In this document: piece by piece, positions 56,878 to 64,000 of the stretch | Numbering within the stretch: position 1 is the first letter of the stretch | Layout: the number at the start of each line of letters is the position of its first letter | NCBI RefSeq assembly: GCF_021442325.1 | Contig: NZ_CP087879.1 | Location: forward strand, 992,001-1,056,000 | DNA from: Agromyces marinus | GTDB lineage: Bacteria; Actinomycetota; Actinomycetes; Actinomycetales; Microbacteriaceae | Length of the DNA: 64,000 nt | Direction: 5' to 3' | Notes under the pieces: model-generated | Told to the model about the DNA's origin: nothing | Database searches by the model: none | What the model saw: only the letters and a program-made list of their open reading frames with translations | Translations under genes and position numbers: made by a program

Positions 56878-58203
56878 TCAGACGCGGGCCGCCTCCGAGG
56901 CGCGCCGCGCGGCAGCGAGGCCCGCCTCGAGGTCGGACTTGAGGTCCTCGACGTTCTCGATTCCGACCGACAGTCGCACGAGGCCCGGCGTGACCCCGCT
57001 CGTGAGCTGCTGCTCGGGCGTCAGCTGCGAATGCGTCGTCGACGCGGGGTGGATGACCAGCGAGCGCACGTCGCCGATGTTGGCCAGGTGGCTGAACAGC
57101 GACAGGCTGTCGACGAGCGCACGGCCCGCGTCGACGCCGCCCTTGAGCTCGAACGAGAGCACTGCGCCGACGCCCTTCGGGGCGTACCGGTTCGCGGTCG
57201 CGTACCACGGGCTCGACGGCAGGCCCGAGTAGTTCACGTGGGCGACATCGGGGTGGCTGTCGAGCCACTCCGCGATCTCCTGCGCGTTCTGCACGTGACG
57301 CTCGAGGCGCAGCGACAGCGTCTCGATGCCCTGGATGAGCTGCCAGGCGCTGGCCGGCGCGATCGAGGCGCCGAGGTCGCGCAGCAACTGCACGCGGGCC
57401 TTGATGATGTAGGCGAGCGGGTCGCCGACGGCCGCCGTGAAGCTCGCGCCGTGGTACGACGGGTCGGGCTCGGTCAGGCCCGGGAACTTCTCGACGTTCT
57501 TCGACCACTCGAAGCGACCGCCGTCGACGATGGCGCCGCCGACGACGGTGCCGTGGCCCCCGAGGAACTTCGTGACCGAGTGCACGACGATGTCGGCGCC
57601 GTGCTCGAGCGGACGGATGAGGAAGGGCGTCGCGATGGTGTTGTCGACGATGAGCGGGATGCCGCCGGCGTGCGCGACCTCGGCGACCAGCGCGATGTCG
57701 AGCACGTTGATCTTCGGGTTGCCGATGGTCTCGGCGAAGAGCAGCTTCGTGTTCGGGCGGATCGCCCGGCGCCACTCGTCGGCGTCGTCCTGGTTCTCGA
57801 CGAACGTCGTCTCGATGCCGAGCTTGGCGAGCGTGTACTTGAAGAGGTTGTACGTGCCGCCGTAGATCGACGACGACGAGACGATGTGGTCGCCGGCCTG
57901 GGCGATGTTCAGCACCGCGAACGTCGACGCCGACTGGCCCGAGGCGAGCAGGAGGGCGCCGGTGCCGCCCTCGAGGGCTGCGAGGCGCTCCTCGACGACG
58001 GCCTGCGTCGGGTTCTGGATGCGGGTGTAGATGTTGCCGAACTCGGCGAGCGCGAAGAGGTTCTGCGCGTGCTCGGCCGAGTCGAAGACGTACGAGGTCG
58101 TCTGGTAGATCGGCGTCGCACGGGCCTTGGTGACGGGGTCGGGGGCGGCGCCCGAGTGGACCTGCTTGGTCTCGAAGCGCCAGTCGGCGGTGTGGTCGGC
58201 CAT
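56878..58203 (-). CDS. metY: O-acetylhomoserine (thiol)-lyase
   Basis: A 441-residue PLP enzyme of the Cys/Met metabolism family that makes homocysteine from O-acetylhomoserine and sulfide. It shows TKQVHSGAAPDPVTKARATPIYQTTSYVF, YTRIQNPTQAVVEERLAALEGG, SGQSASTFAVLNIAQAGDHIVSSSSIYGGTYNLF and the PLP lysine in HSVTKFLGGHGTVVGG. The SVGIEN tail is also present. The longer middle domain separates it from MetB/MetZ. AAGGAG lies 6 nt upstream of the ATG. With metX and ahcY in the window it supports direct sulfhydrylation. Confidence 0.95.
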   Translation of the reverse strand: MADHTADWRFETKQVHSGAAPDPVTKARATPIYQTTSYVFDSAEHAQNLFALAEFGNIYTRIQNPTQAVVEERLAALEGGTGALLLASGQSASTFAVLNIAQAGDHIVSSSSIYGGTYNLFKYTLAKLGIETTFVENQDDADEWRRAIRPNTKLLFAETIGNPKINVLDIALVAEVAHAGGIPLIVDNTIATPFLIRPLEHGADIVVHSVTKFLGGHGTVVGGAIVDGGRFEWSKNVEKFPGLTEPDPSYHGASFTAAVGDPLAYIIKARVQLLRDLGASIAPASAWQLIQGIETLSLRLERHVQNAQEIAEWLDSHPDVAHVNYSGLPSSPWYATANRYAPKGVGAVLSFELKGGVDAGRALVDSLSLFSHLANIGDVRSLVIHPASTTHSQLTPEQQLTSGVTPGLVRLSVGIENVEDLKSDLEAGLAAARRASEAARV

Positions 58204-58250
58204 GGGGGACTCCTTACGCGTTCGGGTGCGGCCGGGGCCGCATCCCGCAC

Positions 58251-58279
58251 ACGGTACGCGGCGCTCCGGTCGACGACAA
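58251..58279 (-). promoter_or_regulatory. promoter of metY
   Basis: On the minus strand TTGTCG (58279-58274), 17 nt, TACCGT (58256-58251). The leader is only about 40 nt, too short for a SAM riboswitch. Confidence 0.5.
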
Positions 58280-58312
58280 CGGATGCCGCAACACGGCGTC
58301 ACGGATCGCCGC

Positions 58313-59461
58313 TCAGTCCCGCGGCGACGCCCCTTCGGGTCCGGCGCCCGCCGGGGGCAGCGCCTCCTCGGGCAGCACGATGGTCCCCGTCGCGGTCGCC
58401 GGCTCCGGGCGGAACAGCCACCTCGCCCGAGGTTCGACGAGGGGCCGGAACACGCGGCGGACGCGCTTGAGCGACAGCACGACCGACACGGCCACGCAGA
58501 AGACGATCATCGCCGGCAGCACCCACCACGGCTGCGGGCCCTCGAGGATCGGGGTCTCCCGGAGCGGGAAGAGCACGAACGAGTGCAGGAGGTAGATGTA
58601 CATGGTCGCGCCGCCGAACGCGGTGAACGGCGTCGTGCGACGCGGCATGAGCACGAGGAACGCGACGGCGAGCAGCATCGCGAGCAGGAGCAGGAAGAGG
58701 CGGATGGCGCCGGACCACGGTTCGTCGTAGCCGATCGCCTCGTAGGACTCGTCGTAGAGCATGAAGCGGCGCAGCCGCAGGTCGCGCCAGGTCTCGATCG
58801 CCATCGGGAGGGCGACGAGCAGGACCGCGAACAGTGCGATCGCGCCCGCGCGCCACCGCCAGGTCACCGCGGTCCGCAGGTCGAGCCAGCGATCGGTGAT
58901 CCGCAGCTGCCGCAGCTTCCACCCGAAGACGAAGAAGGGGAACATGCCGAACGTGCGGGTCAGCGCGAGGGTGGAGTCGATCTCGACGGCGTACCCGGCG
59001 CCGATCGAGACCGCGATGGCGATGAGCAGCGGGTAGCGCAGGAGCACGAGGTAGGGCAGGGCGATGCGCCAGATCGCCAGTGCGATGAGGAACCACAGCG
59101 TCCAGGAGGCGGTCGTGTAGTCGAGCACGAAGTCGCCGCCGAGGGCGAACCGGACGATGGTCCAGATCGTCTCGAAGATGACGTACGGGAACACGATGTC
59201 GGTCAGGACCTGCCGCATGGCGCGCGCGTTCGGCGGCCCGGACTTCGCGAAGTACCCCGAGACGGTCACGAACACGGCCACGTGGAAGGAGTAGATGAAC
59301 AGGTAGACGCTGTACGCGGCGTCGTCCTCGGCGATGAGCGGCAGGATCCCGTGGCCGACGACCACGAGCGTGATCGCGATCCACCGCGCGTTGTCCCAGA
59401 GCGGAACGCGTCGCTTGCGGTGGCCGGTCCCGGTGGTTCGCTGCAGGCTCGCCTCGTCCAT
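58313..59461 (-). CDS. acyltransferase-3-family membrane protein
   Basis: A 382-residue protein with about ten helices of the fucose-4-O-acetylase/acyltransferase-3 type. DNARWIAITLVVVGHGILPLI carries the family R-x10-H active-site pair, followed by FHVAVFVTVSGYFAKSG and VFPYVIFETIWTIVRFAL. These enzymes acetylate sugars of exported glycans or antibiotics. The substrate is unknown. GAGAAT lies 6 nt before the ATG on this strand. The C-terminus is a short cytoplasmic Pro-rich tail. Confidence 0.85.
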   Translation of the reverse strand: MDEASLQRTTGTGHRKRRVPLWDNARWIAITLVVVGHGILPLIAEDDAAYSVYLFIYSFHVAVFVTVSGYFAKSGPPNARAMRQVLTDIVFPYVIFETIWTIVRFALGGDFVLDYTTASWTLWFLIALAIWRIALPYLVLLRYPLLIAIAVSIGAGYAVEIDSTLALTRTFGMFPFFVFGWKLRQLRITDRWLDLRTAVTWRWRAGAIALFAVLLVALPMAIETWRDLRLRRFMLYDESYEAIGYDEPWSGAIRLFLLLLAMLLAVAFLVLMPRRTTPFTAFGGATMYIYLLHSFVLFPLRETPILEGPQPWWVLPAMIVFCVAVSVVLSLKRVRRVFRPLVEPRARWLFRPEPATATGTIVLPEEALPPAGAGPEGASPRD

Positions 59462-59531
59462 CCGCCCATTCTCGCCGACGCGGGCCCCGGCCCGGCCCGG
59501 GGCCGGCGCGCGGCAGTGCAGAATGGGCGGC

Positions 59532-60320
59532 ATGGAACGGATGCGGGCGGTCGTCACCGGGGCGAGTTCGGGGATCGGGGCGGCGACGGTCCGCGGCCTG
59601 GTCGCGACCGGATGGGACGTGGTCGCGGTCGCGCGCCGGGCCGATCGGCTCGAGGCGCTCGCCGAGGAGACCGGCGCCGAGGCCTTCGTCGCCGATGTGA
59701 CGAGCGATGCGGATGTCGCCGCGCTCGCCGAGCACGTCGCGGCGACGGGCGGTGCGCACGCGCTCGTCAACAACGCCGGGGGTGCGAAGGGCCTGGCGTC
59801 GGTCGAGGACTCCGACCTCGCCGACTGGTCGTGGATGTTCGAGGTGAACGTGCTCGGCCTCAAGCGCGTGACGAGCGCCCTGCTCCCGGTGCTGCGACGC
59901 GGAGCGGAGCGCCGCGGGGTCGCCGACATCGTCAACGTCACCTCGATCGCCGGTCACGTGGCCTACCTCGGCGGCGGCGGGTACAACGCGGCGAAGTTCG
60001 CCGCGCACGCGATCACCGAGGTCCTGCGGCTCGAGCTCAACGGCGAGCCGATCCGGGTCATCGAGGTGGCGCCGGGGATGGTCAGGACCGACGAGTTCGC
60101 CCTCGTGCGCTTCGGCGGCGATCGCGAGCGCGCCGATGCCGTGTACGAGGGCGTGCCCGAGCCGCTCGTCGCGGAGGACGTCGCCGGGGTCATCGTGGAT
60201 GCCATCGGCAAGCCCCGACACGTCGACCTCGACCTCATCGTCGTCAAGCCCGTCGCGCAGGCCGCCCCGCACCGGCTCGCCCGAGGGCGGCTCGCCGTCC
60301 GGCAGGGGAGCGGCGCATGA
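59532..60320 (+). CDS. SDR-family NAD(P)-dependent oxidoreductase (YdfG-like)
   Basis: A 262-residue classical short-chain dehydrogenase. The cofactor loop TGASSGIGAATVRGL and ARR after strand 2 favour NADP. NNAGGAKG, catalytic Ser in NVTSIAGHVAYLGGGGYNAAKFAAHAITEVLR and the Tyr-x3-Lys pair YNAAK complete the active site. It resembles YdfG-type enzymes acting on 3-hydroxy acids such as serine or 3-hydroxypropionate; the substrate is not certain. CAGAAT is 7 nt before the ATG. The stop overlaps the K+ channel gene by ATGA. Confidence 0.9.
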   Translation: MERMRAVVTGASSGIGAATVRGLVATGWDVVAVARRADRLEALAEETGAEAFVADVTSDADVAALAEHVAATGGAHALVNNAGGAKGLASVEDSDLADWSWMFEVNVLGLKRVTSALLPVLRRGAERRGVADIVNVTSIAGHVAYLGGGGYNAAKFAAHAITEVLRLELNGEPIRVIEVAPGMVRTDEFALVRFGGDRERADAVYEGVPEPLVAEDVAGVIVDAIGKPRHVDLDLIVVKPVAQAAPHRLARGRLAVRQGSGA

Positions 60321-61087
60321 GGGTCGGCCGGATCGAGCGCCGCCATCACTGGGTGGCGCGGACGAGCGCCCTGATGGCGGTGCTCGGATTCTGCTTCGTG
60401 GCCGCGTACACCGTCTCCGTGCTCGCGCCGGAGTTCGCGCACGACTGGCGGGTCGTCTTCAACGTCGTGTTCATCGCCACGTGGGTCGCGTTCCTCGTCG
60501 ACTTCGTCGTCAGGCTCTCGCTCACCCCGGCGGGCTCGCGATGGGACTACCTGTGGCACCACCCGATCGAGTTCCTCTCGGTGCTGGTCCCGGTCTTCCG
60601 CGCGCTGCGCGCGGTCACCCTGCTGCGCAACCTCCCCGTCCTCCAGCGCCGCACGCGCGAGGCGGTGCGCGCGAACTTCGTGGTCTCCGCGGCGCTGTAC
60701 GCGGTGATGTACGTGTTCTTCCTCGCGCTGGCGACGCTCCAGGCCGAGCGCCACGCCGAGGGCGCGACGATCACGAGCTTCGGCGACGCCCTCTGGTGGG
60801 CGGTGGTGACCCTCACCACGGTCGGCTACGGCGACACGTATCCGGTGACCGTGCTCGGCCGCACGTGGGCGGTGTTCCTCATGATCGGCGGCATCGCGAT
60901 CGTCGGCGTCGCCTCCGCGACCGTCATCTCGATCCTGAACGAGCGGTTGAACGCGCTCCGCAACGGCAACGCCGAGGGGGCGCCGATCCTCGCCGAGCGC
61001 GAGTCGATCCGGCCCGACGACGTGGCCGATGCCGACGACGCGGTCGATCCCGACGGGGCGGAACCGGACACCGGGCCCGCCCGATAG
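60317..61087 (+). CDS. voltage-gated-type potassium channel protein
   Basis: A 256-residue channel subunit. Five to six helices include an S4-like basic helix (VFRALRAVTLLRNLPVLQRRTREAVR) and the pore helix with selectivity filter LWWAVVTLTTVGYGDTYPV. S6 is WAVFLMIGGIAIVGVASATVISIL. A tetramer would conduct K+. The acidic C-terminal tail (ADADDAVDPDGAEPD) has no RCK domain. It is coupled to the upstream SDR gene by ATGA; a fusion-like pairing of an oxidoreductase and a K+ channel recalls Kv-beta partners, but that is speculation. Confidence 0.9.
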   Translation: MRVGRIERRHHWVARTSALMAVLGFCFVAAYTVSVLAPEFAHDWRVVFNVVFIATWVAFLVDFVVRLSLTPAGSRWDYLWHHPIEFLSVLVPVFRALRAVTLLRNLPVLQRRTREAVRANFVVSAALYAVMYVFFLALATLQAERHAEGATITSFGDALWWAVVTLTTVGYGDTYPVTVLGRTWAVFLMIGGIAIVGVASATVISILNERLNALRNGNAEGAPILAERESIRPDDVADADDAVDPDGAEPDTGPAR

Positions 61088-61090
61088 CCT
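61085..61090 (+). promoter_or_regulatory. -10 box for the mini-ORF and peptidase gene
   Basis: TAGCCT, 6 nt, then ATG 61097. At leaderless spacing, the transcript would begin at the mini-ORF. Confidence 0.45.
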
Positions 61091-61096
61091 GACGGG

Positions 61097-61138
61097 ATGA
61101 ACTCCGACCCGCTCCGCACTCCCGAGATCCGCCGATGA
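61097..61138 (+). CDS. possible 13-residue leader peptide
   Basis: ATG to TGA encodes [13 protein letters not shown]. Its ATG has the leaderless -10 spacing used by other genes here, and its TGA overlaps the ATG of the peptidase gene (ATGA). It may simply be the true 5' end that allows coupled translation, or a regulatory leader. It is too short for codon statistics. Confidence 0.4.
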   Translation: MNSDPLRTPEIRR

Positions 61139-61857
61139 GCGTGCACCTGGTCGGCGGGGGAACCGACGCCGCGCACGCGGCATCCGTCTACGCCCCGTTC
61201 CTGGCCGAGGCTGCCGAGGTCGCCGGCCGTGCGGGCGCCGAGCGCGCCCGCATCGCCGTGCTGCTCGTCGCCGACGGCCCGGATGCGGGCTCGCAGGCCG
61301 CGTACTGGCGCGACCTGCTCGGCTCGATCGCCGACGTCGAGCCGGTCGTGACCGTCGTGCCCGAGGACGGCGCGTTCGAGGCCGCCGCGCTCGCCGGCGC
61401 GCACGGGGTGCTCGTGGGCGGCGGCCGTACCCCGGCCTACCGGAGCGCCGCCGAACCGGTCGCCGGCGAGCTGCGACGGCGCGTCGCGGCCGGAGAGCCC
61501 TTCCTCGGCTACTCGGCCGGTGCGTCGATCGCGTCGGATGCCGCGATCCTGGGCGGCTGGCGCATCGGCGAGGTCCCCGTGGCACCCCGGTCCGCGGGCG
61601 AGGGCCTCGAGGAGGTCGTCGTCGAGGCCGGGATCGGGTTGGTCGACCTCTCGATCGACTGCCACGCCGCGCAGTGGGGGACCCTGACCCGGCTGATCGC
61701 CGCGACCGAGGCCGGCCTGGTCGGCGGCGGCATCGCGATCGACGAGGACACGCTGTTCTCGATCGGCGCCTCTGGGCTGCGGGTCGCCGGCGCAGGCACC
61801 GTCTGGAGCGTCGGTGCGGGCGAGGACGGCGTGACGGTCCGCAGCATCTCGGGCTGA
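61135..61857 (+). CDS. peptidase S51 / cyanophycinase-like protein
   Basis: A 240-residue protein of the class I glutamine-amidotransferase-like fold: [39 protein letters not shown] and the nucleophile elbow [19 protein letters not shown] (Ser). [18 protein letters not shown] supplies His. Relatives are peptidase E (Asp-Xaa dipeptides) and cyanophycinase. It has no ribosome site of its own and may depend on the upstream mini-ORF. It overlaps ung by one base. Confidence 0.82.
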   Translation: MSVHLVGGGTDAAHAASVYAPFLAEAAEVAGRAGAERARIAVLLVADGPDAGSQAAYWRDLLGSIADVEPVVTVVPEDGAFEAAALAGAHGVLVGGGRTPAYRSAAEPVAGELRRRVAAGEPFLGYSAGASIASDAAILGGWRIGEVPVAPRSAGEGLEEVVVEAGIGLVDLSIDCHAAQWGTLTRLIAATEAGLVGGGIAIDEDTLFSIGASGLRVAGAGTVWSVGAGEDGVTVRSISG

Positions 61858-62549
61858 TGGACCGGACCCTCGCGGAGCTCGTCGACGCCGGCCTGGTCGA
61901 TCCCTCGTGGGGCGACGCGCTCGCACCCGTCGCGGAGGACCTCGCCCGAATCGGCGACCGGCTCGAGGCCGAGGCCGCGACCGGCGGCGGATACCTCCCC
62001 GCGCCCGACCTCGTGCTGCGCGCATTCCGGCAGCCCCTCGACGCCGTGCGCGTGCTCGTGGTCGGCCAGGACCCGTACCCCACTCCCGGTCATCCCGTCG
62101 GGCTGTCCTTCGCGGTCGAGCGCGACGTGCGGCCGCTCCCGCGCAGCCTGGCGAACATCTCCCGCGAACTCGTCGACGACCTCGGGATCCCGCCGCTGCC
62201 GCACGGGGACCTCGGCGCATGGAGCACCCGCGGCGTGATGCTGCTGAACCGGGTCCTCACCGTCCGCCCGGGCGAGGCCGGTTCGCACCGGGGCCTCGGC
62301 TGGGAACGCGTCACCGACCACGCGATCCGGGCCCTCGCCGCACGCGGCGGCCCGCTCGTCGCCATCCTCTGGGGTCGTGACGCCCGGACCCTGGCGCCGC
62401 TGCTCGGCGACGTGCCGCGCATCGAGTCCGCCCACCCGAGCCCGCTCTCGGCCCGCCGCGGCTTCTTCGGGTCGCGGCCGTTCAGCCGGGCGAACGACCT
62501 CCTCGTCGCCCGCGGCGGGCGGCCCGTCGACTGGATGATCGGGGACTGA
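61857..62549 (+). CDS. ung: uracil-DNA glycosylase
   Basis: A 230-residue family-1 UDG that removes uracil from DNA, an important task in a C-rich genome where cytosine deamination is frequent. The water-activating loop [18 protein letters not shown] carries Asp72, and the minor-groove Leu loop is [33 protein letters not shown] and [19 protein letters not shown] are also conserved. The ATG overlaps the peptidase stop (TGATG), and gluconokinase follows after 3 nt. Confidence 0.96.
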   Translation: MDRTLAELVDAGLVDPSWGDALAPVAEDLARIGDRLEAEAATGGGYLPAPDLVLRAFRQPLDAVRVLVVGQDPYPTPGHPVGLSFAVERDVRPLPRSLANISRELVDDLGIPPLPHGDLGAWSTRGVMLLNRVLTVRPGEAGSHRGLGWERVTDHAIRALAARGGPLVAILWGRDARTLAPLLGDVPRIESAHPSPLSARRGFFGSRPFSRANDLLVARGGRPVDWMIGD

Positions 62550-62552
62550 GTC

Positions 62553-63077
62553 GTGCAGCGGTTGGTCGTCATGGGCCCGTCGGGGTCCGGGAAGAGCACG
62601 ATCGGCGCCGCGCTCGCGGACCGGCTCCGCCTCCCGTTCATCGACGCCGACGACCTCCACACCGCCGCGAACCGCAGCAGGATGGCGGCGGGGGTGCCCC
62701 TCACCGACGAAGATCGCGGCCCCTGGCTCATCGCGGTCGGGGAGCGCCTCGCCGCGTCCGACCGGGGTGCCGTCATCGCATGTTCGGCGCTGCGTCGGGC
62801 CTATCGCGGGATCATCCTCGCGCACGCGAGCGACGCGGTGTTCGTCGAACTCACCGTGGACGACTCGCTGCTCCGGTCTCGACTGACCTCGCGTGCGGGC
62901 CACTTCATGCCCGCGGCCCTGCTCGAGTCGCAGCTGGCGACCCTCGAACCGCTCGGGGCCGACGAGCCCGGCATCCGCGTCGACACGGGGGCGAGCCCCG
63001 ACCGGGTCGTCGAGACGATCATCCGGGAACTGGCGGGCCGAGGGGGCGGAACGCCTGGCCCGACGCCGATCGACTGA
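62553..63077 (+). CDS. gntK: gluconokinase (GntK type)
   Basis: A 174-residue P-loop kinase phosphorylating gluconate to 6-phosphogluconate for the pentose-phosphate pathway. It shows Walker A MGPSGSGKSTIGAALADRL, DADDLHTAANRSRMAAGVPLTDEDRGPWL, ACSALRRAYRG and the C-terminal lid GHFMPAALLESQLATLEPL, all GntK hallmarks. GTG start. It has no linked gluconate permease and is probably carried in the ung transcript. Confidence 0.93.
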   Translation: MQRLVVMGPSGSGKSTIGAALADRLRLPFIDADDLHTAANRSRMAAGVPLTDEDRGPWLIAVGERLAASDRGAVIACSALRRAYRGIILAHASDAVFVELTVDDSLLRSRLTSRAGHFMPAALLESQLATLEPLGADEPGIRVDTGASPDRVVETIIRELAGRGGGTPGPTPID

Positions 63078-63093
63078 CGGGGCTGGCCGCGCG

Positions 63094-63099
63094 TAGCAT
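63094..63099 (+). promoter_or_regulatory. -10 box for leaderless GNAT gene
   Basis: TAGCAT, 6 nt, ATG, with no Shine-Dalgarno sequence. Confidence 0.5.
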
Positions 63100-63105
63100 T
63101 GCGCC

Positions 63106-63684
63106 ATGCTCGAGGAGGAATACCAGCCGCGCAGGGTGCTTCCCGGCCACCTGCGAACTCCGGAGCCGCCCGAGGCGCCGTTCGCGTTCGAGGTCCGGGC
63201 CGCGCGTCCGGCCGACCTGCCGTCGGTCCGCGAGATCTACAACCACTACGTGGCCAACTCGACCGTCACCTTCGACGAGGACGCCATGAGCCTGCGCGAG
63301 TGGAAGCAGAAGTACGCCTACCTGCACCGGCTCGGCATGCCGTTCCTGGTGGCCGAGTCGCCGACCGGGCAGGTGCTCGGGTACGCCCTGGTGACTCCGT
63401 GGAAGCAGAAGCGCGCCTACCGGTACACGGTCGAGAACTCGATCTACCTCGGCCCCGCGGCATCCGGGAAGGGGCTCGGCCGAGCGCTGCTCGGCGCCCT
63501 CGTCGACGCGTCGAGGCAGGCGGGCATGAAGGAGATGATCGCGGTCATCGCCGACCAGGGGGCGGAGTCCTCGATCGCGCTGCACGAGAAGTTCGGGTTC
63601 CACGAGATCGGGCGCATGGGGCGCGTCGGGTTCAAGTTCGACCGGTGGCTCGGCACCGTCCTGCTGCAGAAGACCCTGAAGTAG
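63106..63684 (+). CDS. GNAT-family N-acetyltransferase (phosphinothricin-acetyltransferase-like)
   Basis: A 192-residue acetyl-CoA-dependent transferase. After a 30-residue lead it shows RAARPADLPSVREIYNHYVANSTVTFDED, the YxxxV-type PAT opening. Then come YALVTPWKQKRAYRYTVENSIYLGPAASGKGLGRALLGALVDASRQAG (acetyl-CoA pyrophosphate loop) and SIALHEKFGFHEIGRMGRVGFKFDRWL. The pat/bar subgroup acetylates phosphinothricin or, in most hosts, methionine sulfoximine and similar amino acids. The real substrate is unknown. A GCGGATGCC half-site overlaps the end. Confidence 0.88.
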   Translation: MLEEEYQPRRVLPGHLRTPEPPEAPFAFEVRAARPADLPSVREIYNHYVANSTVTFDEDAMSLREWKQKYAYLHRLGMPFLVAESPTGQVLGYALVTPWKQKRAYRYTVENSIYLGPAASGKGLGRALLGALVDASRQAGMKEMIAVIADQGAESSIALHEKFGFHEIGRMGRVGFKFDRWLGTVLLQKTLK

Positions 63685-63710
63685 CGGATGCCGCGCCGCG
63701 GCGCCCTGCG

Positions 63711-63716
63711 TAGGCT
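63711..63716 (+). promoter_or_regulatory. -10 box for leaderless amidase gene
   Basis: TAGGCT, 6 nt, GTG. It is the same hexamer as at 1061-1066. Confidence 0.5.
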
Positions 63717-63722
63717 CGGGGC

Positions 63723-64000
63723 GTGGCCGAATCGACCCCGGAGTTGCACGAGTACACCGCCCTCGAACTGCACCAGTCGCTGCAACGGGGGGAGGTGGGC
63801 CCCGTCGAGGCGACCACCCACTACCTCGATCGCATCGCACGCCTCGATGCCGAGGTCGGGGCGTTCGCCCACGTGTCGGCCGATCAGGCCCTCGAGCGTG
63901 CGAGGCACGTCGAGCGGGAGGTGCCGCGTGCGGCGCCGCTGTGGGGCATGCCGCTGGCGGACAAGGACCTGCACCCGCGCGCCGGGGTCCCGGCCGGGTT
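63723..64000 (+). CDS. amidase-signature-family protein, N-terminal part (3' end outside window)
   Basis: The frame is open from GTG to the right edge, giving 92 residues: ELHEYTALELHQSLQRGEVGPVEATTHYLDRIARLDAEVGAFAHVSADQALERA and PLWGMPLADKDLHPRAGVPAG. The last part is the amidase-signature GxPxxxKD segment with catalytic Lys. The Ser-cis-Ser loop and Ser nucleophile lie beyond the window, so activity cannot be judged. GatA of the transamidosome is unlikely because no gatC or gatB is adjacent. Confidence 0.88.
   Translation, partial: MAESTPELHEYTALELHQSLQRGEVGPVEATTHYLDRIARLDAEVGAFAHVSADQALERARHVEREVPRAAPLWGMPLADKDLHPRAGVPAG

Noticed and set aside
58204..58312. SAM riboswitch ahead of metY
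   Set aside because: The predicted leader is about 40 nt and shows none of the paired cores of SAM-I or SAM-II riboswitches.

Overview
The window is a compact, very GC-rich chromosomal stretch (I estimate about 72% G+C) from an actinobacterium. Two WhiB regulators, MtrA-MtrB-LpqB, a SigH/RshA-type sigma and anti-sigma pair, an actinobacterial 2-oxoglutarate decarboxylase fusion and a GuaB1-type enzyme all point that way. Gene style (DUF5719, DUF3499, 5'-GCGGATGCC-3' hairpins) fits the family Microbacteriaceae (Agromyces/Microbacterium-like), which is an inference. I see no tRNA, rRNA, transposase, integrase, prophage or CRISPR array. No gap between genes exceeds about 210 bp.

Layout. (1) 1-9182: the 3' end of galE, a palindrome-controlled whiB2, a large glycosyltransferase/membrane protein with a DUF5719 partner, a metallopeptidase-like protein, DUF3499, manB and ahcY. 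(2) 9199-17518: a membrane and AAA+ island (RDD, SpoIIM-like, DUF58, MoxR, DUF4350, DUF4129, a multi-pass membrane protein), interrupted by a small heat-shock gene under a perfect CIRCE operator. (3) 17654-26354: mtrA-mtrB-lpqB, comF, hpf, secA. (4) 26368-33702: a membrane adenylate cyclase, an Rv3235-like protein, unknown genes, an orphan SAF plus P-loop pair, pdtaS and whiB1. (5) 33778-44078: bcp, rsgA-aroA, sigH-rshA, an MMPL exporter, kgd. (6) 44248-64000: guaB1, two CNNM/HlyC proteins, a VOC protein, an ene-reductase, nnrD, a GT87-like protein, a thiamine-binding protein, a three-gene two-component locus with one kinase-like member lacking kinase motifs, metY and metX, an acyltransferase, an SDR, a K+ channel, a peptidase S51 protein, ung, gluconokinase, a GNAT enzyme and the start of an amidase. 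From memory, the order of about 20 genes from whiB2 to rshA resembles M. tuberculosis Rv3260c to Rv3219.

How the parts relate. Much of the window concerns envelope growth and its control: sugar nucleotides (galE, manB), glycosyltransferases, MtrAB-LpqB, WhiB2, SecA. Stress is the second theme: the SigH/RshA redox switch, the CIRCE-controlled Hsp20, Bcp, hibernation factor, PdtaS. Sulfur and methyl metabolism (metX, metY, ahcY) is a third.

The strongest unexplained signals are at DNA level. The word CGGATGCC/GGCATCCG occurs about 50 times by hand count, where base composition predicts about 5. It sits in both orientations inside genes, where it forces otherwise disfavoured codons, and as inverted pairs that form terminator stems, much like the DNA uptake sequences of Neisseria and Pasteurellaceae. 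At least 16 starts carry a TANNNT-type -10 box 6-8 nt upstream, implying widespread leaderless mRNAs. sigH carries both a self-type promoter with an upstream Shine-Dalgarno start and a leaderless start, the two-isoform layout known for Streptomyces sigR.
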